Part shown: piece after piece, positions 35,473 to 46,179 of the stretch
How positions within the stretch are numbered: position 1 is the stretch's first letter
Layout of the letters: every line of letters begins with the position of its first letter
Assembly (NCBI RefSeq): GCF_902859945.1
Contig: NZ_CADIKL010000009.1
Span: 177,175-241,174 of the forward strand
Length of the DNA stretch: 64,000 nt
Direction: 5' to 3'
Source of the DNA: Paraburkholderia caffeinitolerans
GTDB taxonomy: Bacteria > Pseudomonadota > Gammaproteobacteria > Burkholderiales > Burkholderiaceae
The notes under the pieces: generated by a model
Database searches by the model: none
Seen by the model: the letters and a program-made list of their open reading frames with translations, nothing else
Told to the model about the DNA's origin: nothing
Program-made: the position numbers and the translations under genes

Positions 35473-36123
35473 TTACTGTTGCGGTTGCTTCTGCGTGCCA
35501 ACAACTTCGACTTCCACGCGGCGATCCGGTGCGAGGCAGGCGACGAGTTGCTTGTGGTTCTTCTGGTTGCAACCAGTCGTAACCGGGTTGCGCTTGCCCT
35601 TGCCTTCCGTGTAGATACGGTCGGCCGGAACGCCCTTGCTGACCAGGTACGACTTGACAGCTTGCGCACGGCGCAGCGACAGACGGTCGTTGTAGGCAGC
35701 CGAGCCGATGCGGTCGGTGTAACCCGTTGCAACGATGACTTCGAGGTTCAGCGCCTGGGTCTTGCTTGCCAGATCGTCCAGCTTTTCCTTGCCAGCCGGC
35801 TTCAGGATAGCCTTGTCGAAGTCGAACAGGGCGTCAGCTTGATACGTGATCTTCTGGCTCGTGATTGCCGGCGGCGGCGTGACCGGCGGCTGCGGTGCCT
35901 GGGCGACCAGTGCGCCATCGCACTTTGCGTTGGCGGTGGCCGGCGTCCAGAATGCATCGCGCCAGCAAAGCTCGTTCGTGCCGTTCATCCACACGTATTC
36001 GCCGGTACCATTCACCCAGTTGTCATTGACGGCTTGTCGCGACGCCGGCACCGATTGTGCTTGGGCGGATGCAGCCATAACTGCGGTAGCTGCAATGAAC
36101 GCGAGCTTTGAAAGTTTATTCAT
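35473..36123 (-). CDS. ompA: OmpA family outer-membrane protein
   Basis: Peptidoglycan-associated outer-membrane protein of 216 residues. [22 protein letters not shown] is a signal peptide; AGGAG lies six bases before the ATG. A short Trp/Cys-containing N-terminal part ([21 protein letters not shown]) precedes a Pro-linker and the OmpA C-terminal domain (about 95-210) with [14 protein letters not shown] and [20 protein letters not shown], the peptidoglycan-binding motif. There is no 8-strand barrel, so it is a short OmpA/Pal type. A candidate -10 (TATACT, minus strand) is at 36200-36205. Confidence 0.88.
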   Translation of the reverse strand: MNKLSKLAFIAATAVMAASAQAQSVPASRQAVNDNWVNGTGEYVWMNGTNELCWRDAFWTPATANAKCDGALVAQAPQPPVTPPPAITSQKITYQADALFDFDKAILKPAGKEKLDDLASKTQALNLEVIVATGYTDRIGSAAYNDRLSLRRAQAVKSYLVSKGVPADRIYTEGKGKRNPVTTGCNQKNHKQLVACLAPDRRVEVEVVGTQKQPQQ

Positions 36124-36299
36124 ATTTCTCCTCTCGAAATTGAGATTACCGCAGGTTTACTGCGAGCCATATGACGAAGACTAGTCATACATTGCTCGAA
36201 GTATAACATTGGCGAGTTGTGAGACACGTCTTGTGTAGACTTCGAGCGGTGTCTAACTTTGTGCGTTGGCATTTTGCCATATCGTTCCCGTCCGACGAT

Positions 36300-36327
36300 A
36301 AAAAAAATCTGCCCCTTTCATAAGGGC
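36300..36327 (-). terminator. Orphan intrinsic terminator
   Basis: On the minus strand GCCCTT-ATGA-AAGGGGC forms a stem with one extra base, followed by AGA and eight T. It points toward ompA but lies upstream of the ompA promoter, so it would end some other minus-strand transcript starting between here and gyrA. Confidence 0.6.
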
Positions 36328-36591
36328 TGGTCGAATGTGGTACACCCGCAACAAAAAGTTCCCGTTCGATCTCCTGGTAGTGTGCCTGGTTGGTGGCGGA
36401 GCGCAAGGTGTCCGGTTCCGGGTGCTGCGCTTTGTCACACGAATATGGCGCGAATATCGCCCGCGCACGATATTTGCCAGCGCGAGGCGGCGCGTTTGAG
36501 CCGCTGTGCGCCGTTCTGAGCCGCTCGGGCTCGCCCCACTAATAGGTATACGTAGATAGCCCCCCTGGGCGGCGGGCGGGGGGCTCGCGCA

Positions 36592-36600
36592 TGATAGAAT
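36592..36600 (+). promoter_or_regulatory. Probable gyrA extended -10 promoter
   Basis: TGATAGAAT, an extended -10 (TGN plus TAGAAT), lies 112 bases before the gyrA ATG. No clear -35. Confidence 0.45.
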
Positions 36601-36711
36601 CATAAGATTGCGCTGCATCTGCGGCGTCCATGCGACAGCAGGGCGCGTTGCGCGGTTGGTTCGGCAGGCAGGCTTGCCGGCAGCCCCGTGCGCCCGATAA
36701 CGACATCGATA

Positions 36712-39315
36712 ATGGATCAATTCGCCAAAGAGACTCTGCCTATCTCCCTTGAGGAGGAAATGCGCCGCTCGTATCTCGACTACGCGATGAGCGTGATCGT
36801 CGGGCGGGCACTGCCGGATGTGCGCGATGGCCTGAAGCCCGTGCACCGGCGCGTGCTGTACGCGATGCACGAGTTGAACAACGACTGGAACCGCGCTTAC
36901 AAGAAATCGGCGCGTATCGTCGGCGACGTGATCGGTAAATACCACCCGCACGGCGACACGGCTGTTTACGACACCATCGTCCGGATGGCGCAGAACTTCT
37001 CGCTGCGCTACATGCTGGTCGACGGCCAGGGGAATTTCGGCTCGATCGACGGCGACAACGCCGCGGCCATGCGTTACACCGAAATCCGCATGGCGAAGAT
37101 CGGCCACGAGCTGCTCGCCGACATCGACAAGGAAACCGTCGACTTCGGGCCGAACTACGACGGCAGCGAAAGCGAACCGCAGATTCTGCCCGCGCGCATT
37201 CCGAACCTGCTCATCAACGGTTCGTCGGGCATCGCGGTCGGCATGGCCACGAATATTCCGCCGCACAATCTCAACGAAGTGGTCGATGCTTGCCAGCATC
37301 TGCTGAGGAATCCGCAGACCACGATTGATGAGTTGATCGAAATCATTCCGGCGCCCGATTTCCCGACCGCCGGCATCATCTACGGCGTCGCCGGCGTGCG
37401 CGACGGCTATCGCACCGGGCGCGGGCGCGTCGTGATGCGCGCGGCTACCCACTTTGAAGAGATCGACCGCGGCCAGCGCATGGCGATCATCGTCGACGAG
37501 CTGCCGTATCAGGTGAACAAGCGTTCGCTGCTCGAGCGCATTGCCGAACTCGTCAACGAGAAGAAGCTCGAAGGCATTTCCGACATCCGCGACGAGTCGG
37601 ACAAGAGCGGCATGCGCGTGGTGATCGAGCTCAAGCGCGGCGAAGTGCCCGAGGTCATCCTCAACAATCTGTATAAGGCTACGCAGCTTCAAGACACGTT
37701 CGGCATGAACATGGTCGCGCTGGTGGACAACCAGCCGAAGCTGCTGAACCTGAAGGAAATGCTTGAGCATTTCCTGTCGCACCGCCGCGAAGTGCTCACG
37801 CGGCGCACGGTATACGAACTGCGCAAGGCGCGCGAACGCGGCCATGTGCTCGAAGGCCTCGCGGTCGCGCTCGCGAATATCGACGACTTCATCGCCATCA
37901 TCAAGGCCGCGCCCACGCCGCCGATCGCGAAGCAGGAGTTGATGAACCGTCCGTGGGACTCGTCGCTCGTGCGCGAGATGCTCACGCGTGCGGAGCAGGA
38001 GAACGCCTCGGCGGGCGGCCGCGACGCATATCGTCCGGAGGGGCTGAACCCTCAGTACGGCATGCAGACCGATGGCCTCTATCGTCTGTCCGATACGCAG
38101 GCGCAGGAAATCCTGCAAATGCGTCTGCAGCGCCTGACGGGTCTGGAGCAGGACAAGATCATTGGCGAGTACCGCGAAGTGATGGCGCAAATCGCCGACC
38201 TGCTCGACATCCTTGCGCGCCCCGAGCGCGTAACGACGATGATCTCCGACGAACTCACCGCGATCAAGAGCGAATTCGGCGATGCCCGTCGCTCGAAGAT
38301 CGAGATGAATGCGACCGAGCTGAACACCGAGGATCTGATCACGCCGCAGGACATGGTGGTGACCATGTCGCACGCGGGTTACGTGAAATCGCAGCCGTTG
38401 TCCGAATATCGCGCCCAAAAGCGCGGAGGTCGCGGCAAGCAGGCCACCTCGATGAAGGAAGACGACTGGATCGACACGCTCTTCATCGCCAATACGCACG
38501 ACCACATCCTGTGCTTCTCGAATCGCGGCCGCGTGTACTGGGTCAAGGTGTATGAAGTGCCGCAGGGCTCGCGCAACTCGCGCGGCCGTCCGATCGTCAA
38601 CATGTTCCCGCTCCAGGACGGCGAGAAGATTACGGTTGTGCTGCCGGTGAAGGAGTTCTCGGCGGACAAGTTTGTCTTTATGGCGACCGCACTTGGTACG
38701 GTCAAGAAGACGCCGCTCGAGGCATTCAGCCGCCCGCTGCGCAAGGGTATTATTGCGGTCGGTCTGGACGAGGGCGACTACCTGATCGGCGCGGCCATTA
38801 CCGACGGCGCGCACGACGTGATGCTGTTCTCGGACGCCGGCAAGGCAGTGCGCTTCGACGAAAACGACGTGCGCCCGATGGGCCGCGAAGCGCGCGGCGT
38901 GCGCGGCATGCAGCTCGAGGATACCCAGCAGGTCATCGCGCTCCTCGTGGCCGAAGACGAGCAGCAGTCGGTGCTCACCGCCACCGAGAACGGCTATGGC
39001 AAGCGCACGCCGATCGCCGAATACACGCGCCACGGCCGCGGCACGAAGGGCATGATCGCGATCCAGACGTCGGAGCGCAATGGCAAGGTCGTGGCGGCAA
39101 CGCTCGTGGACTCCGAAGCCCAGATCATGCTGATCACGACCACGGGTGTGTTGATCCGCACGCGTGTCTCGGAGATCCGTGAAATGGGCCGTGCGACGCA
39201 AGGTGTTACACTCATCAGCCTTGACGAAGGCACGAAGCTTTCCGGCCTGCAGCAAGTCGCGGAGGCCGATGCCGAAGGCGATATCGCTGAAGGCGAGGAC
39301 GAAAGCGAAGAGTAA
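36712..39315 (+). CDS. gyrA: DNA gyrase subunit A
   Basis: Catalytic subunit of DNA gyrase (867 residues), which introduces negative supercoils. [28 protein letters not shown] is the canonical start. The catalytic Tyr122 is in AAMRYTEIR. The quinolone-resistance region reads [12 protein letters not shown] with Thr83 and Asp87; Thr83 is the usual residue in Burkholderia, so it is not by itself a resistance mutation. The GyrA box and six-bladed C-terminal domain (about 520-840, with QKRGGRGK at about 565) are present, and the tail is acidic. Confidence 0.97.
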   Translation: MDQFAKETLPISLEEEMRRSYLDYAMSVIVGRALPDVRDGLKPVHRRVLYAMHELNNDWNRAYKKSARIVGDVIGKYHPHGDTAVYDTIVRMAQNFSLRYMLVDGQGNFGSIDGDNAAAMRYTEIRMAKIGHELLADIDKETVDFGPNYDGSESEPQILPARIPNLLINGSSGIAVGMATNIPPHNLNEVVDACQHLLRNPQTTIDELIEIIPAPDFPTAGIIYGVAGVRDGYRTGRGRVVMRAATHFEEIDRGQRMAIIVDELPYQVNKRSLLERIAELVNEKKLEGISDIRDESDKSGMRVVIELKRGEVPEVILNNLYKATQLQDTFGMNMVALVDNQPKLLNLKEMLEHFLSHRREVLTRRTVYELRKARERGHVLEGLAVALANIDDFIAIIKAAPTPPIAKQELMNRPWDSSLVREMLTRAEQENASAGGRDAYRPEGLNPQYGMQTDGLYRLSDTQAQEILQMRLQRLTGLEQDKIIGEYREVMAQIADLLDILARPERVTTMISDELTAIKSEFGDARRSKIEMNATELNTEDLITPQDMVVTMSHAGYVKSQPLSEYRAQKRGGRGKQATSMKEDDWIDTLFIANTHDHILCFSNRGRVYWVKVYEVPQGSRNSRGRPIVNMFPLQDGEKITVVLPVKEFSADKFVFMATALGTVKKTPLEAFSRPLRKGIIAVGLDEGDYLIGAAITDGAHDVMLFSDAGKAVRFDENDVRPMGREARGVRGMQLEDTQQVIALLVAEDEQQSVLTATENGYGKRTPIAEYTRHGRGTKGMIAIQTSERNGKVVAATLVDSEAQIMLITTTGVLIRTRVSEIREMGRATQGVTLISLDEGTKLSGLQQVAEADAEGDIAEGEDESEE

Positions 39316-39342
39316 GTTTTGCGTGCAGGTTGATGTGGCCAG

Positions 39343-39364
39343 GCGGCCCGCGTGAGCGGGCCGC
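39343..39364 (+). terminator. GC hairpin after gyrA
   Basis: GCGGCCCGC, GTGA loop, GCGGGCCGC is a perfect 9-base stem 27 bases after the gyrA stop. Only a weak T-rich tail follows, so termination may be partial. Confidence 0.6.
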
Positions 39365-39520
39365 TTCGTATCAGGATGCCGTAGGTGTTTTGAGTGGCCA
39401 ACGGTGCTGAATGGTGCCGGCTGGATCGCTGGATCGGGCGGAGGGCGCGCAACGCGCGCCCCGGAGCGCCCCGCGGTTCGCGCGGCAGGCAGTTCGATTA
39501 TTTTCTCAGAGGGAGTAATG

Positions 39521-40129
39521 ATGCAAAAACGATTCAAGCAGGTGATGTTGCTGGCCGCTCTCGTGCCGACGTTCGCCATGGCGCAGGCGCTTCAGAACCA
39601 GGCGCCCGCCCCGGCGGCGCCGGCTGCTGCCGCAGCACCGATCGATTCGGCCAAGCAAGCCGCGATCAAGGACCTGCTGGACGCGATCGATGCGCAGAAG
39701 CTCGTCGGCGCAATCGGCAACAGCGCGCAAATGCAGGCTAAGCAGCTCGTCCCGGCGATCCTGTCGGACGCGCTGTCGGAAAACAAGACGATGACGGACA
39801 AGCAGAAGCAAGCTTCCGTCCCCTCGCTGCAGAAGAACGCAGTGCCGAAGCTGGTTGACTCGGCAGGCCAGGTTTTCGCTACGGACTCGTTCAAGCAGGA
39901 CGCAATGCAGGCTCAGTACGACGCTTATGCCAAGTACTACAGCACGCAGGAAATCAAGGACCTGACCACGTTCTACCGCAGCCCGACCGGCCGCAAGTTC
40001 ATCCAGGTTCAAGACCAGGTGGGCCGCGACGTCGTCAACGGTCTGATGCAGAAGTACATGCCGCAGTCGATCAAGGCTACGCGCGACCAGGCCGACAAGG
40101 AAGTCGCTTCGGTCAAGCCGGCCAAGTAA
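39521..40129 (+). CDS. DUF2059 domain exported protein
   Basis: Periplasmic protein of 202 residues, function unknown. [23 protein letters not shown] is a signal peptide; the second of two consecutive ATGs (39521) has the better spacing from GGGAG. After an Ala/Pro linker the DUF2059 region contains [23 protein letters not shown] (about 145-170), a family hallmark. It lies between gyrA and serC and is isolated by hairpins on both sides, so it is probably its own unit. Confidence 0.8.
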   Translation: MQKRFKQVMLLAALVPTFAMAQALQNQAPAPAAPAAAAAPIDSAKQAAIKDLLDAIDAQKLVGAIGNSAQMQAKQLVPAILSDALSENKTMTDKQKQASVPSLQKNAVPKLVDSAGQVFATDSFKQDAMQAQYDAYAKYYSTQEIKDLTTFYRSPTGRKFIQVQDQVGRDVVNGLMQKYMPQSIKATRDQADKEVASVKPAK

Positions 40130-40188
40130 GCATCGCCTGTCGCACTTGCCCGGGAGGCCCGCGTTGGCGGGTTCCCGGCGACAATGCG

Positions 40189-40232
40189 ATAATGGCCGTT
40201 TGTGCGATAAGCACAAGCGGCCATTATTTTTT
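40189..40232 (+). terminator. Strong intrinsic terminator upstream of serC
   Basis: ATAATGGCCGTTTGTGC and GCACAAGCGGCCATTAT pair over 17 bases with one wobble around GATAA and run into T6. A second GC hairpin lies just before it (about 40149-40178). It ends the DUF2059 transcript. Confidence 0.88.
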
Positions 40233-40281
40233 CGGCGCACCGGCTTGGGGCCGTGGCGCCTGCCTCGGGGATCCCCTTACG

Positions 40282-41364
40282 ATGCGCGTCTTCAACTTCT
40301 CCGCCGGTCCGGCTGCATTGCCCGAAGAGGTGCTCCGGCAGGCTGCCGACGAAATGCTCGATTGGCACGGCAGCGGCATGAGCGTGATGGAAATGAGCCA
40401 TCGCGGCCCGGAATTCATGCAGATCCACAGCGAGGCGCTGCTTGATCTGCGCGAACTGATGCAGGTGCCGGCGAGCCACCAGATCCTGTTTTTGCAGGGC
40501 GGCGGCATTGGCGAGAACGCGATCGTTCCACTGAACCTGTTCGGCGTGAAGCCGCGCGCCGACTTCGTGATCACGGGCTCGTGGTCGCAGAAGTCGCAGA
40601 AGGAAGCGCTCAAGTATGGCGCGGCGCACATCGCCGCGACGGGCCGCACCGAAGCGGGCTTCACGCACGCGCCGGCGAAGGGCGAGTGGAAGCTCTCCGA
40701 CGATCCCGCCTACGTGCATCTGTGCACGAACGAGACAATCGACGGCGTGGAGACGTTCGAGATTCCCGATCTGGGCGACATCCCGCTCGTGGCCGACGCC
40801 TCGTCGCACATCCTCTCGCGCCCGATGGACCTCGCCAAATACGGCGTGCTCTATGGCGGCGCGCAGAAGAACATCGGCATGGCCGGTGTGACGGTCGTGA
40901 TCGTGCGCGAAGACCTGCTCGACCGCGCGATGCCTATTTGCCCGTCGGCGTTCGAGTGGAAGACCGTTGCCGCGAACAACTCCATGTTCAACACGCCTCC
41001 CACTTACGCGATTTACATCGCGGGCCTCGTGTTCAAGTGGCTCAAGCGTCAGGGCGGCCTCACGGCCATCGAGGCGCGCAATATCGAAAAAGCGCAGTTG
41101 CTCTACGACACGATCGACGCGAGCAGCTTCTACATCAACAAGGTGGAGCGTCGCGCGCGCTCGCGGATGAACGTCCCGTTCTTCCTCGCCGATGAAACAC
41201 GTAACGATGATTTCCTGGCCGGCGCGAAGGCGCGCGGGCTTCTGCAGCTGAAGGGCCACAAGTCCGTCGGCGGCATGCGGGCGTCGATTTACAACGCGGT
41301 GCCGCTCGAAGCAGTGAAGGCACTGGTCGAGTACATGAAGGACTTCGAGGCAAAGCACGCCTGA
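40282..41364 (+). CDS. serC: Phosphoserine aminotransferase
   Basis: PLP enzyme (360 residues) converting 3-phosphohydroxypyruvate to phosphoserine, and 3-amino-2-oxo-4-phosphohydroxybutanoate in pyridoxal phosphate synthesis. The ATG at 40282 gives [18 protein letters not shown], the family N-terminus. The PLP lysine is Lys196 in [12 protein letters not shown], and [10 protein letters not shown] is also typical. First gene of the block serC-pheA-hisC-tyrA-aroA-cmk-rpsA. Confidence 0.95.
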   Translation: MRVFNFSAGPAALPEEVLRQAADEMLDWHGSGMSVMEMSHRGPEFMQIHSEALLDLRELMQVPASHQILFLQGGGIGENAIVPLNLFGVKPRADFVITGSWSQKSQKEALKYGAAHIAATGRTEAGFTHAPAKGEWKLSDDPAYVHLCTNETIDGVETFEIPDLGDIPLVADASSHILSRPMDLAKYGVLYGGAQKNIGMAGVTVVIVREDLLDRAMPICPSAFEWKTVAANNSMFNTPPTYAIYIAGLVFKWLKRQGGLTAIEARNIEKAQLLYDTIDASSFYINKVERRARSRMNVPFFLADETRNDDFLAGAKARGLLQLKGHKSVGGMRASIYNAVPLEAVKALVEYMKDFEAKHA

Positions 41365-41436
41365 CGGGGCCAACGCCCCGCAGCAACGCGCTGCGCGTAT
41401 CTCCTCGCATCTTCTTTCAGATTGCCGGTTTCACGC

Positions 41437-42519
41437 ATGGACGACGAACTCAACACACAACTCAAGCCGCTGCGCGAGCGTATCGACGCGATCGATGCCC
41501 AGCTCATAGCGCTCCTGAACCAGCGCGCGGCGGTGGCGCTCGAAGTGGGCGAGGTCAAGAAGCACTTCAACGCACCCGTATTCCGCCCGGAGCGCGAGCT
41601 CCAGGTGATCGAGCGCCTGCAGAACCTGAGCGACGGTCCGCTCGGCAACGATCACATCAGCGCGATCTGGCGCGAGATCATGGCCGCGAGCCGCTCGCTC
41701 GAAAAGACCATCTCGGTTGCGTATCTCGGCCCGGTCGGCACCTATTCCGAGCAGGCGACGTTCGCATACTTCGGTCAGTCGATCGACGGCATGCCGTGTC
41801 CGTCCATCGACGAGGTGTTTCGCTCGGTCGAGTCGGGCGCTGCGGAATTCGGCGTCGCGCCGGTCGAGAATTCGACCGAAGGCGCGGTGTCGCGCACGCT
41901 CGATCTGCTCCTGCAGACGCAGCTCGTGATCGGCGGTGAAATCGCGCTGCCGATCCAGCACAACCTGATGACGCAAAGCGGCAAGCTCGACGGCGTGACG
42001 CGCGTGTGTGCGCACCCGCAGGCGCTTGCGCAGTGCCAGCGCTGGCTCACCGTCAACGCGCCGCAACTGGAGCGCCAGGCTGTGTCGAGCAACGCCGAGG
42101 CCGCGCGCCTTGCAGCGCAAGATCCGACCATCGCGGCCATCGCCGGCGAGCGCGCGGCCACGCACTACGGCCTTTCGATCGCCAATGCGCTGATTCAGGA
42201 CGATCCGCATAACCGCACGCGCTTCGTGATGATCGGCAAGCAGCCGGCGGGCGTGTCGGGCCACGATCAGACTTCGATGATCGTCTCGGTGAAGAACGAG
42301 CCGGGCGCCGTCTACAAGCTGCTCGAGCCGCTCGCGCGCCACGGTGTGTCGATGACGCGCTTCGAGTCGCGCCCGGCGCGCGTCGGCACGTGGGAGTACT
42401 ACTTCTACATCGACTTCGAAGGCCATCGCGACGAGCCGGCTGTGGCTGCCGCGCTCGAAGAGCTGGGCAAGAAAGCTGCATTCCTGAAGATTCTCGGCTC
42501 GTATCCGCGTTCGCGCTAA
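41437..42519 (+). CDS. pheA: Bifunctional chorismate mutase / prephenate dehydratase
   Basis: P-protein (360 residues) of phenylalanine synthesis: chorismate to prephenate to phenylpyruvate. Residues 1-90 are an AroQ-type chorismate mutase (LRERIDAIDAQLIALLNQRA). Residues 95-270 are the prephenate dehydratase domain (VAYLGPVGTYSEQATFAYFG, VENSTEGAVSRTLDLLL). Residues 280-355 are the ACT regulatory domain with the Phe-binding ESRP motif (RFESRPAR). The ATG at 41437 is the family start. Feedback inhibition by phenylalanine is expected. Confidence 0.95.
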   Translation: MDDELNTQLKPLRERIDAIDAQLIALLNQRAAVALEVGEVKKHFNAPVFRPERELQVIERLQNLSDGPLGNDHISAIWREIMAASRSLEKTISVAYLGPVGTYSEQATFAYFGQSIDGMPCPSIDEVFRSVESGAAEFGVAPVENSTEGAVSRTLDLLLQTQLVIGGEIALPIQHNLMTQSGKLDGVTRVCAHPQALAQCQRWLTVNAPQLERQAVSSNAEAARLAAQDPTIAAIAGERAATHYGLSIANALIQDDPHNRTRFVMIGKQPAGVSGHDQTSMIVSVKNEPGAVYKLLEPLARHGVSMTRFESRPARVGTWEYYFYIDFEGHRDEPAVAAALEELGKKAAFLKILGSYPRSR

Positions 42520-42652
42520 GTTCGGCTTTGCGCCCGGTTCCGGCCACGCACCTCAGCGGCGCGGCGGCCGAAGCCGGCAGCGTCCCGCTTGATCGTGCAC
42601 GGGGCGGAGCCATTGCTTCGCACGAACCTTCGCCGATACTGGAGAAATACGC

Positions 42653-43759
42653 ATGACCACGCAATTCGGCCCTTCGTATGTGCGCGCGATCGCGCCGTAT
42701 GTCGCCGGCAAGCCGATTTCCGAAGTTGCCCGCGAGTTCGGTCTCGACGAGGCGCGCATTGTGAAGCTCGCGTCGAACGAGAATCCGCTCGGCATGCCCG
42801 AGTCGGCGCAGCGAGCGATTGCGCAGGCTGCAAGCGAGCTGGGCCGATACCCGGATTCGAACGCGTTCGAACTGAAGGCCGCGCTTGCCGCGCGCTACGA
42901 CGTGCCGCCCGAGTGGATCACGCTGGGCAACGGCAGCAACGACATCCTCGAAATGGCGGCGCACGCGTTTGTCGAGCGTGGCCAGTCGATCGTCTATTCG
43001 CAGTATTCGTTCGCGGTCTATGCGCTCGCGACTCAGGGGCTCGGCGCGCGCCATCTCGTGACGCCGGCCGTGCGGTACGGCCACGATCTGGATGCGATGC
43101 TCGCGGCCATTGCCGACGATACGCGTCTGATTTTCGTGGCGAACCCGAACAATCCAACGGGCACCTTCATCGACGGCGCCGCGCTTGAAGCGTTCATTGC
43201 CAGGGTGCCGCGCCACATTGCCGTGGTGCTCGACGAGGCCTATACCGAGTATCTCGCGGCGGACAAGCGCTACGACTCGATCGCGTGGGTGCGCCGCTAT
43301 CCGAACCTGCTGGTCTCGCGCACGTTCTCGAAGGCATACGGGCTCGCGGGCCTGCGCATCGGCTTCGCGATCGCGCAGCCCGAACTGACCGATCTGCTCA
43401 ACCGGCTGCGTCAGCCGTTCAATGTGAACACGCTTGCGCAGGCCGCAGCGGTTGCGGCGCTCGGCGATACCGCTTTCCTCGAGAAGAGCGCTGCGTTGAA
43501 CGCCGAGGGCTATCGCACGCTGACTGCCGCGTTCGAGCGCATGTGTCTCGAGTACGTGCCCTCGGACGGCAACTTTGTGCTCGTGCGTATGGGCACGGAC
43601 GACCAGGCCGGAGATCGCGTCAATCTCGCGCTGCTCAAGCAGGGCGTGATCGTACGCCCGGTAGGCGGCTATGGCCTGCCGCAGTGGTTGCGCGTGACCA
43701 TCGGCCTGCCCGAGGAGAACGCGGCATTCCTCGCGGCGCTCGAACGTGCGCTCGCATGA
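42653..43759 (+). CDS. hisC: Histidinol-phosphate aminotransferase (HisC2-type)
   Basis: Class I/II PLP aminotransferase of 368 residues. KLASNENPLGMPESAQRAI opens the fold, NPNNPTGTFI and DEAYTEYL are conserved, and the PLP lysine is Lys227 in SRTFSKAYGLAGLRIG. In the aromatic block of many proteobacteria this hisC copy also serves as the aromatic aminotransferase between pheA and tyrA; which activity dominates cannot be read from sequence. It lies 133 bases after pheA. Confidence 0.88.
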   Translation: MTTQFGPSYVRAIAPYVAGKPISEVAREFGLDEARIVKLASNENPLGMPESAQRAIAQAASELGRYPDSNAFELKAALAARYDVPPEWITLGNGSNDILEMAAHAFVERGQSIVYSQYSFAVYALATQGLGARHLVTPAVRYGHDLDAMLAAIADDTRLIFVANPNNPTGTFIDGAALEAFIARVPRHIAVVLDEAYTEYLAADKRYDSIAWVRRYPNLLVSRTFSKAYGLAGLRIGFAIAQPELTDLLNRLRQPFNVNTLAQAAAVAALGDTAFLEKSAALNAEGYRTLTAAFERMCLEYVPSDGNFVLVRMGTDDQAGDRVNLALLKQGVIVRPVGGYGLPQWLRVTIGLPEENAAFLAALERALA

Positions 43760-43796
43760 GCATGGGCGCGCAATTTTTCTTTATTCCGGTGATGGC

Positions 43797-44774
43797 GTGA
43801 GCGCGTTTTCCTTCAACAAACTGGTGATTTTCGGCGTCGGCCTGATCGGTGGATCGCTCGCGCGCGCTTTGCGCGAGCGCGGTGGCGCTACTGGCCAGGT
43901 GATTGGCGTGGGCCGACGCGCTCATTCGGTCGCGCGGGCGCTGGAACTGGGCGTGATCGACGCGGCCGTGACGCTTGACGACGAAGCGGCGCTGGCCTCC
44001 ACGCTCGACGGCGCGGACCTCGTGCTGATCGCGGCGCCCGTCGCACAGACGCAGGCGCTGCTCGAACGCATCGCGCCGCATTTGCAGCCGCACACCATCG
44101 TTACCGACGCTGGCAGCACCAAGGGCGACGTGATTGCCGCCGCGCGCGCGGCGCTGGGTGGACGCATCGGCCAGTTCGTGCCGGGGCATCCGATCGCGGG
44201 CCGCGAATCGAGCGGCGTCGAAGCAGCGTTGCCGGACCTGTACGTGGGCCGCAACGTCGTGCTGTGTCCGCTCGAGGAAAACGCGCCCGAGGCGGTCGAG
44301 CGCATCGCCGCGATGTGGCGCGCCACGGGTGCAGTCATCGGTCAGATGCCGGCTGTGCAGCACGATCGCGTTTTCGCCTCGGTGAGCCATCTGCCGCACG
44401 TGCTTTCGTTCGCGCTCGTCGACCAGATTCTGGCCACGCCCGACGCCGAATTGAAATTCTCGTTCGCCGCGGGCGGGTTCCGCGACTTCACGCGTATTGC
44501 CGCGTCGAGCCCCGAAATGTGGCGCGACGTCTGCCTCGCGAACCGCGCGGCGCTGCTCGCCGAGCTCGACGCCTACACTGATGTGCTGGCGAAGCTACGC
44601 ATGGCCATCGATGCCGGCGACGGCGCGGCGCTCGAAACGGTGTTCGCGCGCTCGCGCGCGGCGCGCGAGGCATGGCAGGAACGCGGCGGCAAGCGCGCGA
44701 ATGGCGCAGGCGGCGCAGCGGCGGGGGACTCCCAGATCGCGCCCGGTGCTACCGACGCGGCCCCCGGCAAGTAG
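43797..44774 (+). CDS. tyrA: Prephenate dehydrogenase
   Basis: NAD(P)-dependent oxidoreductase (325 residues) of tyrosine synthesis, acting on prephenate and/or arogenate. LVIFGVGLIGGSLARAL is the Rossmann motif near residues 8-25, then APVAQTQALL, TDAGSTKGDV and PGHPIAGRESSG. The start is GTG at 43797 (MSAFSFNKLVIF); no in-frame ATG lies near. The C-terminal 30 residues are Gly/Ala-rich and dispensable-looking. Placed 37 bases after hisC, before aroA. Confidence 0.9.
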   Translation: MSAFSFNKLVIFGVGLIGGSLARALRERGGATGQVIGVGRRAHSVARALELGVIDAAVTLDDEAALASTLDGADLVLIAAPVAQTQALLERIAPHLQPHTIVTDAGSTKGDVIAAARAALGGRIGQFVPGHPIAGRESSGVEAALPDLYVGRNVVLCPLEENAPEAVERIAAMWRATGAVIGQMPAVQHDRVFASVSHLPHVLSFALVDQILATPDAELKFSFAAGGFRDFTRIAASSPEMWRDVCLANRAALLAELDAYTDVLAKLRMAIDAGDGAALETVFARSRAAREAWQERGGKRANGAGGAAAGDSQIAPGATDAAPGK

Positions 44775-44840
44775 GCAACAGTCATGCGGCGCGGGGCATC
44801 ATTCTGAAGCCCGCCGTTATCGCACTATCAGGACACGCTC

Positions 44841-46151
44841 ATGGAACACCTCGATCTCGGACCGTTCACCCGTGCATCCGGCACGGTTCGCCTGCCTGGC
44901 TCGAAGAGCATCTCGAACCGCGTGCTGCTGCTCGCGGCGCTCGCCGAAGGCGAAACGACGATCACGAACCTGCTCGACTCCGACGACACCCGTGTGATGC
45001 TCGACGCGCTCGCGAAGCTCGGCGTGAAGCTCACGCGCGAAGGCGACACCTGCGTGGTGCAGGGCACGCGCGGCGCGTTCACGGCGAAACAGGCGGACCT
45101 GTTCCTCGGCAACGCGGGCACGGCGGTGCGTCCGCTCACGGCGGCGCTCGCCGTGAATGGCGGCGACTATCGCATCCACGGCGTGCCGCGCATGCACGAG
45201 CGGCCCATCGGTGACCTCGTCGACGGCCTGCGCCAGATCGGCGCGAAGATCGATTACGAAGAGAACGACGGTTACCCGCCGCTGCGCATCCGCCCGGCGC
45301 AAATTAGCGTCGATGCGCCCATCCGTGTGCGCGGCGGCGTGTCGAGCCAGTTCCTCACCGCGCTGCTCATGACGCTGCCGCTCGTGCGCGCCGAGGGCGG
45401 CGTGACCGTTGTGGAAGTGGACGGCGAGCTGATCTCGAAGCCCTACATCGACATCACCATCAAGCTGATGGAGCGCTTCGGCGTGAAGGTCGAGCGCCAC
45501 GGCTGGCAGCGTTTCGAGGTGCCCGCCGGAACTGGCGTGCGTTACCGGTCGCCGGGCAAGATCATGGTCGAGGGCGATGCCTCGTCGGCGTCGTACTTTC
45601 TCGCGGCGGGCGCCATCGGCGGCGGTCCGCTGCGCGTGGAGGGCGTGGGCCGCGCGAGCATTCAGGGCGACGTCGACTTTGCCGCCGCGCTCATGCGCAT
45701 GGGCGCGAACGTGACGGTGGCCGACGACTGGATCGAGGTGCGCGGCATCGGCAACGATCACGGCAAGCTCGATCCCATCGACATGGATTTCAATCTGATT
45801 CCCGATGCGGCAATGACCATCGCCGTGGCGGCGCTCTTTGCCGATGGCGCGACCACGCTGCGCAACATCGCGAGCTGGCGCGTGAAGGAAACCGACCGCA
45901 TCGCGGCGATGGCCACAGAGTTGCGCAAGGTGGGCGCCGACGTGGAAGAGGGGCCCGACTACCTGATCGTGCGCCCGCCCGAAAAGCTTACGCCGAACGC
46001 CGCGATCGACACCTACGACGATCACCGCATGGCCATGTGCTTCTCGCTCGTGAGCCTCGGCGGCGTGCCGGTGCGCATCAACGACCCGAAGTGCGTCGGC
46101 AAGACGTTCCCCGATTATTTCGAGCGCTTCCTGGCGCTCGCGCAACCTTGA
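44841..46151 (+). CDS. aroA: 5-enolpyruvylshikimate-3-phosphate synthase
   Basis: Shikimate-pathway enzyme (436 residues) joining shikimate-3-phosphate and PEP. N-terminal [20 protein letters not shown] holds the phosphate-binding Lys, [17 protein letters not shown] the glyphosate-site Gly loop in the class I (sensitive) form, and [28 protein letters not shown] and RVKETDRI are all typical. AGGA lies 11 bases before the ATG. Followed by cmk after 28 bases. Confidence 0.96.
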   Translation: MEHLDLGPFTRASGTVRLPGSKSISNRVLLLAALAEGETTITNLLDSDDTRVMLDALAKLGVKLTREGDTCVVQGTRGAFTAKQADLFLGNAGTAVRPLTAALAVNGGDYRIHGVPRMHERPIGDLVDGLRQIGAKIDYEENDGYPPLRIRPAQISVDAPIRVRGGVSSQFLTALLMTLPLVRAEGGVTVVEVDGELISKPYIDITIKLMERFGVKVERHGWQRFEVPAGTGVRYRSPGKIMVEGDASSASYFLAAGAIGGGPLRVEGVGRASIQGDVDFAAALMRMGANVTVADDWIEVRGIGNDHGKLDPIDMDFNLIPDAAMTIAVAALFADGATTLRNIASWRVKETDRIAAMATELRKVGADVEEGPDYLIVRPPEKLTPNAAIDTYDDHRMAMCFSLVSLGGVPVRINDPKCVGKTFPDYFERFLALAQP

Positions 46152-46179
46152 TTCCACCGCAGCCGAATCCTTTCGCCGC

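Larger units (their letters stand above)
36124..36711. other. 588-base divergent region between ompA and gyrA
   Basis: No convincing protein gene. It holds the ompA leader and candidate -10 (36200-36205, minus), a minus-strand intrinsic terminator at 36300-36327 with no known gene upstream of it, a TATACC-like element near 36546, and the likely gyrA promoter at 36592-36600. A 73-codon minus-strand ORF (36185-36406) runs through the terminator and is not supported. Confidence 0.6.

Noticed and set aside
36185..36406. 73-codon minus-strand ORF in the ompA-gyrA gap
   Set aside because: It runs straight through an intrinsic terminator and the ompA promoter and has no recognisable domain or ribosome-binding site.
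36952..36975. Thr83 in GyrA as a fluoroquinolone resistance mutation
   Set aside because: Thr is the usual residue at this position in Burkholderia-type GyrA, and Asp87 is also unchanged.
36253..39579. 1108-codon open frame on the minus strand opposite gyrA
   Set aside because: It is the antisense shadow of gyrA in high-GC DNA: its product is His/Arg-rich with no domain, while gyrA is certain on the other strand.
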